Origin: Schizochytrium sp. CCTCC M209059
Taxonomy: Eukaryota > Sar > Bigyra > Thraustochytrida > Thraustochytriidae
DNA length: 64,000 bases
Direction: 5' to 3'
NCBI GenBank assembly: GCA_000818945.1
Contig: KN805400.1
Coordinates: 364,414 to 428,413, forward strand
Positions 9,333 through 18,134 of the stretch are shown here, in pieces (the first letter of the stretch is position 1; every line of letters starts with the position of its first letter). The notes under the pieces are model-generated. The model was not told where the DNA came from and ran no database searches. It saw only the letters and a program-made list of their open reading frames with translations. The position numbers were made by a program, and so were the translations under genes.

Positions 9333-10364
9333 TCACTTCTTTGAAGCAGTGCGACGCTTGGCGGCGCGCTTCTTCGCCTTCTTGCCATCCCGCTTGGGGA
9401 CCTGGACAAAATCGCCACGACGTTTCTTGCCCGCACCTGGAGGCTTGAGCTTGCCGCTTGCGACAAGCTGCAAGATACTCACCACCTGTTTGAGGCGCTT
9501 TGACGTCAGCTTCACGAGCGATGAGGAATTGACTTCAGATGGCGTCAGTAGCGTCTCCGGGGAGTCATCTTCAACTCCTTTCTCCTTCTCGCCAGCATTT
9601 CCCTCGATTACCTTCGAATCTTGCGCCGAACCAGTATCTCTTTTGACGGAGGCCATTCCAAAGCAGTACGTGACGGCGTCAAACACGGGAAAGCTCTTGT
9701 TTTCGCCGACCTTGCGAGGAATGTAACCAGGGTACACGGATCGATCAAAGACGACGGAGCGCAGAAAATCGACGTTCTCACACGAATCAGCAAGCTTTTC
9801 GATCCCCCACCATCCGAAGGGCGGACGCGTCTTGTGAACAATATGAATTTGAGCATCGGCGTTTTCCTTCAAAAGACTCGCGGCGCTCTTGATGAAGCCG
9901 CTCACCAACTGACGATTGGCCTCAAGCTGATCAGATTGGCCGTCTTGGCCGACATCATCGGGGACGCAGGGAAAGTTAAAGACGATGCGGTCGTATCGCC
10001 CAGCCACGGCCTCCTTGCTCAGCGTTTCGGAAAGGGCCACGGCATCAACTTCGTGCTCCACATGTGTCTGCTCAAAAGCCTCGAGAGCGGCCAGCGTCTG
10101 CTCTCCCTTTGCGTAAATGCTCATCACTTCCTTGCGGGACTGGTAAGACGTGCAAGTGAGTTGGGCCTCGCCACCGAGGCTCTTGGCGAGTGCCAGCGAA
10201 AAGGTGAAGTCGCCATCACCGACGACAAGAATGCGTTGCTGTGCTGTATACAGACCCGTGCGTTTCGGCTCGTCGTCTTCTGCAATATTGTCGACGCGAT
10301 GCCGCGGGCACGTTTCGGGTCTTACATTGCGTTGGCACGGTGGTCGGAGAGGCTCGCCGTCCAT
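9333..10364 (-). CDS. BMT5-like rRNA (uridine-N3) methyltransferase domain protein (343 aa)
   Basis: The frame is open further upstream but only from a GTG codon, so I place the start at the first ATG (10364). The DUF2431/BMT5 domain covers residues about 43-235. It begins RILVVGDGDFTFSLALAKSLG (the SAM-binding loop) and includes the conserved 'YDRIVFNFPC' and, later, 'IHIVHKTRPPFGWWGIEKLA' and 'YPGYIPRKVGEN' segments. Yeast Bmt5 makes m3U2634 in 25S rRNA, so a nucleolar rRNA or possibly tRNA methyltransferase role is expected. The C-terminal about 70 residues are strongly basic (KKRR, KKAKKRAAKRR), consistent with nucleolar targeting. The domain call is firm; the exact target base is not. 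Confidence 0.88.
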   Translation of the reverse strand: MDGEPLRPPCQRNVRPETCPRHRVDNIAEDDEPKRTGLYTAQQRILVVGDGDFTFSLALAKSLGGEAQLTCTSYQSRKEVMSIYAKGEQTLAALEAFEQTHVEHEVDAVALSETLSKEAVAGRYDRIVFNFPCVPDDVGQDGQSDQLEANRQLVSGFIKSAASLLKENADAQIHIVHKTRPPFGWWGIEKLADSCENVDFLRSVVFDRSVYPGYIPRKVGENKSFPVFDAVTYCFGMASVKRDTGSAQDSKVIEGNAGEKEKGVEDDSPETLLTPSEVNSSSLVKLTSKRLKQVVSILQLVASGKLKPPGAGKKRRGDFVQVPKRDGKKAKKRAAKRRTASKK

Positions 10365-10745
10365 TTCGGTTGGCGCTTCAACGAGAATCTTATAGCAGCA
10401 TGCCACACATCCCGTTATTGCGCATAACGCTGTTTCGGGCAGTGCCCAAAGCGTGTCCACATTGCGGAGCGCCGACTTGCCCTCCCTGATTTGCTGTGTT
10501 CGTTTGCAATTCGATTCACGTCAACCGCGTGTCAGTCTTCATTTATGCAAAAGAGATTAAAGGGCCACTTCAAGCTTGTGGCGCCCCTAAAGAGTCGTCT
10601 TGCGCGAGCAGAGCGTCTCGTGAGAGCGTCTCGTGAGCCTTGAGCTGGCTGGATGGTATCATCTCAAAGTTTTCGGTCATTATACCGCGGGCCCGAGAGC
10701 CCGCGGCTCCGACATCTAACTAGTTTTTCGACATCATTTACCCTC

Positions 10746-10778
<33 letters not shown>

Positions 10779-11586
10779 GCACGCCGACGCGCAGACCTGA
10801 CTCTGCCTGGCTCTCGCCGCGTGGACCCGTCGCCCTCGAGGCTCGGCGAGGCCACCACCGCCCTCTTCTTTCACCCCCGCGCCAAGAAGCAAGAAAAGCC
10901 AACCCTTCGCTCCTCCACTCACCCGTGTGTCCTCCATCGCGCCCGGCACCTCCTCGGAGAAGGCGAACTGCTTTGCTGTCTTGCCAGCTTTGCCTGACTT
11001 GAAGTGAAGAGCCGCGCGTCCACCCGCCGCGCGACCACTCATCGACCCCTCGAGAGGCCAATTTGCGCAACCCCAAATTGTGAGCACTTCTGTAACTTCT
11101 GGAAGTCTGCCGTGCGGTCCGAAACCTCTGGCAGCTCTGGAACGAAACCTCCCTCGCCCCGTTGTCCGGGTCCGGCCTGCTGCTTCGCTCACCCGAAGCC
11201 GCACCGGCACGCCCCGCCGCGACCTGCGCCAGCGGGGGACGCGAGGCCCGCGGCCCGGCCGCCTGCGCGAGCGAGGCTCGCGNNNNNNNNNNNNNNNNNN
11301 NNNNNNNNNNNNNNNNNNNNNNNNNNNNNNNGCTCGCCGCTGATGGGGTGCACCAAACCCGCTTTTGGACGAATCGAGTTGTACGCAAAGACCCGCTCGC
11401 TGCACGTGCAGCAGGCCGGGCCCGGCGCAGACATCGAACGGCGCGCGGGAGGCTGCGCTGCGCCGCGGTGCGTTGCAGAGCACAGCTGCGCCTCTGTCTC
11501 GCACGCGCCCGCAAGCGCGACTTGCGAGCGGAGCAGCGCAGAGCTGGGACCTTGGGCCGGGAAGTAAAGCAGGGCCGCGAAGAGAA
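10365..11586. other. Divergent intergenic region with (GCTT)n repeat and assembly gap
   Basis: The region lies between the 5' ends of the methyltransferase and PqiA-like genes. A (GCTT)n tract spans about 10748-10779. A run of 49 N (11283-11331) is an assembly gap in very GC-rich sequence. Long open frames cross the gap on both strands but only because of GC-rich composition and the N run. I support none of them. Confidence 0.6.
11283..11331. other. Assembly gap (49 N)
   Basis: Unknown bases. The left edge directly abuts a perfect inverted repeat (arms 11266-11272 and 11276-11282), which may explain why sequencing or assembly failed here. Confidence 0.99.
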
Positions 11587-13479
11587 ATGGGCAAGGTCCA
11601 GGACGAGACGGCCGTCGCGAAAGCGGTCGCGGTGGGCGACAGCGAGCAACAGGCGGTGGCCGCGAGCGGGGCGAAGGGGGAGACGAGCTCGCTGCACGCG
11701 AAATATCCGAAATGGATTGGGTACGTGTCTTTGTGCTTCCTCGTGGGCAACGTCGGGCTCCAAGTCTTCAGCCATCTGGGCTTGTCGATGGCCATCCTCT
11801 CGAATGTCAACGTCAATGGCGAGAGCACAAAGCTCTTGAGCGGAGTCGAATTCTGCTCCTCCAATGACACAATCTTCAGCGATTGGTGGGTCGCTGCAGG
11901 CAGCTCGTCGGTGTATGAAGACATTATCGACTGCGCTGACGACTACATTATGGCAGATGCAGGCGAGAAATTTTCAGATCTGGAAACCTGCCTACGCGCC
12001 GAGGCAATCGGCTATCAAGGGGGAGAAGAATGTATCCTGTGCTATCAAGACTACGTGAACTGCGCTTCCGCGTCTTCCGAAGAGGGTGGCTGCCTGGATG
12101 CCTGTTTCGCAGCGGCCGTCTTTGGCGGCGCCAATGAGTATGCAAGGTGCGTGGAATGCACTGTTGAAAAGTGCAACCCGAACTTTGAGGTTTGCATAGG
12201 CTACTCCATGCCAGATCCACCTGAGGAGTTTGACGTGCGCCGAGCTCTTCGGGACGGCCGCGCGTTGCGTTCCGTCGAAGGCGCACGAAAACTTGCCAGC
12301 GACCCGCCCGAGCAACTCTACGTAGTCTATGAGATCTCCTTTATCAAGTCCATCAAAGACGCCTGGGACTCTGGGGCGTACGGCGTTGCCATTCTTCTCA
12401 CGCTCCTCTCGGGTGTTTGGCCTTATGCAAAGAATCTCATTATGCTGGTGGCATGGTTTGTGCCCATGCCTACAGCACGCCGCTCCACGGTTCTCAAGGT
12501 GCTCACGCGCCTGGCCAAATGGTCTCTTCTTGACGTATTTGTCGTCGTCATCATGCTTGCGGGTTTTCGCATCGATCTTCAAGGTGACGCCATTGGCCGC
12601 ATTTACATTGTCGCCGAATCGCGTTTGGCTATTTATACCTTTTGCCTCGCAGCAATTTGGGATCTGGTTCAAGGAGAATGGATGCGCACCATGCATCTTG
12701 CCATGGCAGAAAGCGAACCCGATTGCGACCCTGTGTCAAGCGTAGAGGGAAGCTGCCTACTTACATCAGCTACCTTTGGCGCATCCGCAACGACGTGCGG
12801 GCCGTGCGCACGCGTCACACATTTTCTCCTCAGCCTTGTGCAGCTCGCTCTGCTCATATCTGGATGCTTTTTGCCATGTGCAACTTTTGCTCTATACGGC
12901 AACGCAGTTGGCCTCTTCTTTAACAATGAGCCAGGCGAGTACGCCGAGTACTCGGCTTTTGAGATTGGCACAGCAATTGTCGCGCCCGAGAGGATCGATT
13001 CTGTCCACAGTGTGGGTGGCACCTTCTTTCTAGCCATCATCTTCTTGCTCTGCTCCATCTTTGTGCCAGCCATCGTTTTTTCGGGCATGGCCAAAGCGCT
13101 GCATCTGCAACCGTGCGGGCCTTTCACCCCTCGCGCTTCCTTGCTCAAGGCCCTGGCTTCCTTTTGTGACATTGTTGGCGGCTTTGCCGCTCTTGACGTT
13201 TTTTTGCTGTCCGTCGTCGTCACAATGCTCGAGTGGGATCGATTCGTAAACAGCGCCATGTCCACGCTTACTGACAGATTTATTGGATGCGAGGAACCCT
13301 GTCTCGAGTCTCGCTCAGACGTGCAATACGCTGTCTACATCATGCTTGGGGCCGTTCTCATTGGCTGGATTCTCGAGCTCTTCTTTACCTATGTCTTTGC
13401 ACAGACTTATCATCCAGCTGAGCAGACGTTCTGGGGCCCATTCCTCTTCAACCGACTTGCGTCTTGCATCGCCAAGTAA
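11587..13479 (+). CDS. PqiA-domain (paraquat-inducible A-like) membrane protein with Cys-rich ectodomain (630 aa)
   Basis: The start is at ATG 11587 (MGKVQDET). The upstream in-frame sequence is a GC-rich leader. A first membrane segment lies at about residues 46-68. A Cys-rich extracytoplasmic region (about 14 Cys, residues about 85-205) follows. Next are membrane helices from about 260 that contain the PqiA signature 'GVWPYAKNLIMLVAWFVP...RLAKWSLLDVFVVVIML'. A second helical half (about 410-610) repeats the pattern weakly, with 'CDIVGGFAALDVFLLSVVV'. PqiA proteins in bacteria work with MCE proteins in envelope lipid transport. Eukaryotic members are multi-pass proteins of unknown function. 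It is likely at a cell-surface or endomembrane site. The domain call is good; the function is unknown. Confidence 0.82.
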   Translation: MGKVQDETAVAKAVAVGDSEQQAVAASGAKGETSSLHAKYPKWIGYVSLCFLVGNVGLQVFSHLGLSMAILSNVNVNGESTKLLSGVEFCSSNDTIFSDWWVAAGSSSVYEDIIDCADDYIMADAGEKFSDLETCLRAEAIGYQGGEECILCYQDYVNCASASSEEGGCLDACFAAAVFGGANEYARCVECTVEKCNPNFEVCIGYSMPDPPEEFDVRRALRDGRALRSVEGARKLASDPPEQLYVVYEISFIKSIKDAWDSGAYGVAILLTLLSGVWPYAKNLIMLVAWFVPMPTARRSTVLKVLTRLAKWSLLDVFVVVIMLAGFRIDLQGDAIGRIYIVAESRLAIYTFCLAAIWDLVQGEWMRTMHLAMAESEPDCDPVSSVEGSCLLTSATFGASATTCGPCARVTHFLLSLVQLALLISGCFLPCATFALYGNAVGLFFNNEPGEYAEYSAFEIGTAIVAPERIDSVHSVGGTFFLAIIFLLCSIFVPAIVFSGMAKALHLQPCGPFTPRASLLKALASFCDIVGGFAALDVFLLSVVVTMLEWDRFVNSAMSTLTDRFIGCEEPCLESRSDVQYAVYIMLGAVLIGWILELFFTYVFAQTYHPAEQTFWGPFLFNRLASCIAK

Positions 13480-14147
13480 GGTCTAGTCGAAGGCATGGCG
13501 ACCGATCTTCACACGTATATGTTTGTTTGTTTCTTCAATATTCTCTTTCTTTACGGTTTTCAACTTTTTCCCCTTCCGTTCTATCTATTTCCGAAGCCTT
13601 ACTACCAGCAAATCGAGGTCAATTGAGCTGTAGATATGGCTTGAGATTGCTGCATTCTCGCAAAGTGACCTTGCTCTAAATGTGATGGAATTATCTGCGA
13701 CCTCTTCCTCGTGAAGCTGGTGCTCGTTCTCGGCCTCATTTGTTTAACCGTGTGCTCAAGTCTCAGCCACTCCTTCAATCACAAAAAAACTGCTTGAACA
13801 GATTACTCCTCTCTCAAGTCCAGTCGAAAGCCTCGTTGGCTTGTGGCCGCAAGACATACATCGTCGAAGCACTTTTTCCTGTGTACAACATCGCTGTACA
13901 CCAACGCGGAATTCGCTGCTCATGCTGTCCGACTGCGCAAAAAAAAACACGTCAGAAATCACAACGCAGAAGTTCGTTCTCCTTTCCCCTGAGTAGGCGG
14001 ATCAATCCCTCTTCAAGGATATGCCCAATTTGTTCACTCAGGCCTCGGAGTCTTCCTCCAACTTTGTCGCACGAATTGCTCACGATGCATCAATTCATAA
14101 TGCATGCTTTGTGATGATAGCGGTCTACAAAGATGCAAACGCGCGGC
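13480..14147. other. Convergent intergenic region, nothing recognised
   Basis: These are the 3' flanks of the PqiA-like gene (+) and the coiled-coil gene (-). The sequence is AT-richer than the neighbouring genes. No gene, RNA or repeat is evident. Confidence 0.6.
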
Positions 14148-14849
14148 TTATTCTGCTCGCTCACGACTCAAGTCTTCTTCCAGTTCATGCACCCGAATTG
14201 TCAGCGCGGCATTCTCATAACGCATAAGGTCCATGGCGTGCTGTGTGTTTTCCTTCTCGGCGCGAAGCTCATGTTGTACTTCTTTGGCGAAGTGAAGTTC
14301 CTGTTGCAGCAGCGCGCATTGCTCTCTTAGTTTGGCAGCCTGTAGTTCCGCATGCTCCGCGCGCGCTGCAGCCTCTTCGAGAATTTTGCCAGCGGACTCT
14401 AATGGAGCGCGCGCACGCTCGTGTAATGCGCGAACGCTCTGCTTGAGGGTATCGAAGGGACCTGCAGCACGCAGCTCGAGCTCGCGGGCTGCAATTGCTC
14501 TTTCGCGCTCGAGCGTTTCCACTTTATCTTCGAGTGAACTCACTCGATCCAAAAGCACGGACTCTCGCGCCTCGAATGCACGTTTCAAATCGGCTGTCTC
14601 GCGCTGAGTGCTTGCCTTTTGCGCGCGGATTTCCTTTTCCGCCTTCTCCGCACGCTGATGCTCGCGATACAGGTAAACTTGCAGACGGTCTTGGGCTTTT
14701 CGTAGCGATCGAGTCTCGCGCCGCAGGAATTTCTGCTCGCACATGGCCGTTTCTGGACCTGGTGCTAGTCTCGTCATCACCTCCGCCCTTGCCTTGGGCG
14801 AAGCCAAGAAGACCTCCTTCACGAGCCCGTGCGGACTGGCAAGCTTCAT
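14148..14849 (-). CDS. Coiled-coil protein (233 aa)
   Basis: From about residue 38 to the C terminus the protein is nearly continuous heptad-patterned helix rich in Glu, Arg, Ala and Leu (for example LEDKVETLERERAIAARELE and REQCALLQQELHFAKEVQHE). A Pro-containing break at about 128-131 splits it in two. No globular domain is seen. The ATG at 14849 is the first of the frame; an alternative start is the Met at residue 25. It is transcribed divergently from the ankyrin gene at 15099, so the two may share the 249-bp region between them. The function is unknown. A cytoskeletal or basal-body role is possible but unproven. Confidence 0.75.
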   Translation of the reverse strand: MKLASPHGLVKEVFLASPKARAEVMTRLAPGPETAMCEQKFLRRETRSLRKAQDRLQVYLYREHQRAEKAEKEIRAQKASTQRETADLKRAFEARESVLLDRVSSLEDKVETLERERAIAARELELRAAGPFDTLKQSVRALHERARAPLESAGKILEEAAARAEHAELQAAKLREQCALLQQELHFAKEVQHELRAEKENTQHAMDLMRYENAALTIRVHELEEDLSRERAE

Positions 14850-15098
14850 GCAGACCCTGATCTGTCAAGCCGGCGCATTCCGCGCTCGCAATTTCGAGGT
14901 TTGCGCGGTGCCAGTGCCAAATGCCGTTTCACTTTTTCTGCACGAGAGTACACACCGTTTTGCTTTCGGCTTTCGGCTTTCAATCGTACACTGACAGTGA
15001 ACTTTTATCACTTGAAGAAAGAGACGAGCGAGAACGCGCAGAACTTGGATTGGTTGTCTGGCTGGCTGGCGAAGCATGCGCGGACGACAAGGCTGCCA
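14850..15098. promoter_or_regulatory. Putative bidirectional promoter region
   Basis: 249 bp separate the start codons of the divergent coiled-coil and ankyrin genes, so control elements for both must lie here or within the transcribed leaders. No TATA-like element stands out. This is inferred from gene arrangement only. Confidence 0.4.
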
Positions 15099-16529
15099 AT
15101 GATCTACAACTACAAGTCCAAGTACACCGGTCGGGCCCTGCGCGCAGACTCATGGGTGCCCCCCGTGCGCGAAGACCTAACTTCTCCAGAAGCCAGGGCA
15201 CGACAAGAGAGACGAAGACGCAAAGAACGAGAGCGAAGTAGCTGGGCGACACAGCGGCGAAAGTCTAACGATGCCACGCGCGCAGAAACACGCGCTCAGA
15301 GACTTCGTGTTGGGTTCGACGGTCTTCTCGAGGCAGCCATGCCACCTTTTCGGCCATTCGAAGCCCTTGATAATCTCGGGCACCCAGGCGAGACACTCTT
15401 TCGCGCAAAAGATGGACCTTTCGCAGCGCTGCCTCGCATCGCGCGTGAGCTCGAGCGAGCAAAAGCACGTCAGTTAACTCCCGGTACTATTTCGTGCAAG
15501 CCTCGCCGCGCCCTCTCACTACAAAAGCTCAAGAGGCCAAGGACAACGCGAGATCTTGATATGGATAGAGTTGAGCATTTATTGCAAACAACATTTGCAC
15601 AGCAGAAATCGGGCACTGTGGCAGGTTCCGAGGAGAAACAGTCGAGACATAATTCAAAGGACCGTCCGCACACATCAACCAGGAATAAACGCAAAGAAGG
15701 CATAAAACCGCGACCAAATACGGCTTTTTCCGGCCTCTTTCCTTCAGATCTCACGATAGCGTCCAACGACACCAATGCAGAGGTTAAAGCAAGCGATGAT
15801 GAGCCGAATACGGAGGAGGAGAAGGCACCGTCAGCGAGGACCCGCGATAGATTTGTACTCGACACACGAGAGCAGAAAAAGTTTGTCATGTGTGCTCGTC
15901 AAGGCATGCTCTCGGAGATGAAAGCGCTCTTCCGCAATCATGGCTATTCGGGATCCGTGAATGTGAACGCGCTCTGTGAGAACGGTGATGCTCCCATGCA
16001 TGCTGCTGCAGCTTCGTCACAAGTGGAAGTTCTCGAGTATTTGATTCTTATGAAAGCCGATCTCAAAATTCCTAATATTGACGGCCTTCTACCGTGGGAT
16101 ATCTTGCATCGATCTCAGAGTGCAAAGCGCACACATAAATTTCATCATCGATTCCGAAGAGCGCGAGCCATGCTCGACGAAGAGTCTACCTTTTTCCGCG
16201 CAGCAAAGCTCGGTAATCTCGAACGAATCCTTTGGCTTTGCGAATGTGGTCACGCTACGCTTCAGGATCGCAACGCGTACGGCATGACGGTCCTTCATCT
16301 CGCTGCAATGGCATGCCAACGTCGACTTGTCAGCGAGCTCTTAGAACTTGGCTTGGATCCGAATGCCACGAATAACATTGGGCAAACACCTCTGGATCTC
16401 GTCCCTCGAGGCAAGGAAGGTCGACATGTCCGCAAGTTGCTCAGCTCAATTGACGACGAGGCAGAGCAGCACCAAGGCGAAAGTACGCCGCAAGAGGACA
16501 CGGGCCTTGGAAAAACGGACTACTTTTAA
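15099..16529 (+). CDS. Ankyrin-repeat protein (476 aa)
   Basis: The start is at ATG 15099 (MIYNYKSKYTGRAL). The frame extends upstream only to a GTG and would run into the divergent gene. The N-terminal half is basic and low in predicted order, with an ERRRRKERERSSW stretch. The C-terminal half holds ankyrin-type repeats: residues about 290-345 (NVNALCENGDAPMHAAAA, then VEVLEYLILMKADLKIPNIDG) and about 365-445 (FFRAAKLGNLERILWLCECG, then MTVLHLAAMACQRRLVSELL, with GLDPNATNNIGQTPLDLV). It is probably an adaptor protein. The architecture (unstructured basic N terminus, few ankyrins) gives no specific function. Confidence 0.85.
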   Translation: MIYNYKSKYTGRALRADSWVPPVREDLTSPEARARQERRRRKERERSSWATQRRKSNDATRAETRAQRLRVGFDGLLEAAMPPFRPFEALDNLGHPGETLFRAKDGPFAALPRIARELERAKARQLTPGTISCKPRRALSLQKLKRPRTTRDLDMDRVEHLLQTTFAQQKSGTVAGSEEKQSRHNSKDRPHTSTRNKRKEGIKPRPNTAFSGLFPSDLTIASNDTNAEVKASDDEPNTEEEKAPSARTRDRFVLDTREQKKFVMCARQGMLSEMKALFRNHGYSGSVNVNALCENGDAPMHAAAASSQVEVLEYLILMKADLKIPNIDGLLPWDILHRSQSAKRTHKFHHRFRRARAMLDEESTFFRAAKLGNLERILWLCECGHATLQDRNAYGMTVLHLAAMACQRRLVSELLELGLDPNATNNIGQTPLDLVPRGKEGRHVRKLLSSIDDEAEQHQGESTPQEDTGLGKTDYF

Positions 16530-16595
16530 TCACTTGAGAAGAAGAATAACCATGACGATCTATTTTGCATTCCATTCGCCTGACTACATTATCGG

Positions 16596-18096
16596 TTACA
16601 CCGCTGTCGCCGGCGGTTGTACTGGCGCGCCAGGGTTTGTTGCTGCTGTCTTGTTGCCCTCCACGGCTTTGTTTGACCCTGCACGAGGTTTACCCCGTCG
16701 TCGCGTCGTCACGCGAGTGGCCGGGAAACGATCTTCACATGTCTTGACGATAGTCTTCAGAGCAGGCGCATCTTTGCCGCTATGTAACGCGAATGCATGC
16801 GAAAGAAAATCCGCCACGAAGTGCAGGCGGTACTTTGCACGCAGATCAGGATGTGATTTCAGTGCAGAGAGAAGTTCAACGTGTTCAACGTATGTCGCGA
16901 AGGCACCTCGTAAAAGTGCCTCCGGAGCAGTGGTCGCGACGGAGTCCTTGAGGATGTTCACCATCTCAATCACGCAGAGACACGCACCGCGTAGGATAGT
17001 TGCCGCGTTGGGGTCTTTATCCTTCTTGTTGCGGTCCGCAAAGGTGTCCATAAGGACCGAGAGGAAGTGGCGCGCCTTTTTAAAGTCCTTTAATGCGCGG
17101 CAAAGCTTTAGATACAGACGAATGTGCCGAAATCGCGTTGTTTCCATCTTCCACCATGGTCGAGCAATACAATCAAACTTAATGGTGTACTCTGGGTACC
17201 GAATGACGCAGACACGCTCGCTTGCTTTTTTCTCAAAGGTAGCCGCCATGGCATTTACTGCCTTCTCTAACCACACTGTACGGTCTCCGCCGGGCAAAAG
17301 TTCTTGGGGGGCTTCAAGGATGGTAGCTGCAAAACGATACACAGCACGATGATTCTCGCGTTCACAACCTTTGCCAAAGCACGATGAGAGTCCCTCGAGA
17401 ATGGCCTGAAGCTCCTCCTTGCTGGAGTCGGAAATCGATTCACTTGCTCGTAAAAGCGCTTTGGCACGCGTTGCAAAAATACGATATCGCACCTCTGTCT
17501 TGCATATCGCCATCTCGTCACCCTTTTCAGGAGCCGCAGCTAATGCTTGCTCATACCGGCGCAAGACTTCGCCAGTGGGACATGCGCATTTTTCGAGAGC
17601 TCGAGCGTGAAGGAAGATGACGCCAGGTTCCTTTTTGTGCTGTTCGAGAAGGATGGCGCGATCGAAAACGTCGCGAGCGAGTTTGCATGCGTGCTGGTAG
17701 ATCTTTCGGTCAAAGCGTCGCAGACAGCCCAAGTTAGCAAAAATAAAGGACCCGATTGTGACGAGACTGTCGAAAATGCTCTCGTCGGGGTTCTCTGGTT
17801 CGTCCCGCGCGGCTTCGGCAGGGAGTGCCTCGAGCATCGTTCGTGGGAGCGCAAAATCAAGTTCGTCTTCGTTCTCATAGCTCACATCGTACGTTGAGTC
17901 GTCATTTACACGAGTCACGATGGCATCATTCCACGATCCCTTGCGGAAATTTGCCTTGACACGATCGTACGCGCGCAACTCGCTCGCATCTTCGTTTCGT
18001 TCCATCAACATTTGCTGTGCCACAGCAACTGCAGCTTCCCATGCTTGGATTGGAAGAGGAAAACGCTCCAAGGTCAAGTTTCGGAGGTCGCGACGA

Positions 18097-18134
<38 letters not shown>

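Noticed and set aside
9333..10460. GTG start for the BMT5-like protein (375 aa)
   Set aside because: Nuclear eukaryotic genes normally start at ATG. The first ATG (10364) leaves the whole methyltransferase domain intact.
10734..11924. Long minus-strand frames (up to 396 aa) crossing the N gap
   Set aside because: They are open because of GC-rich composition and the gap, begin inside the PqiA-like gene in antisense, and include repeat-encoded Lys/Gln/Ala/Ser. No domain is seen.
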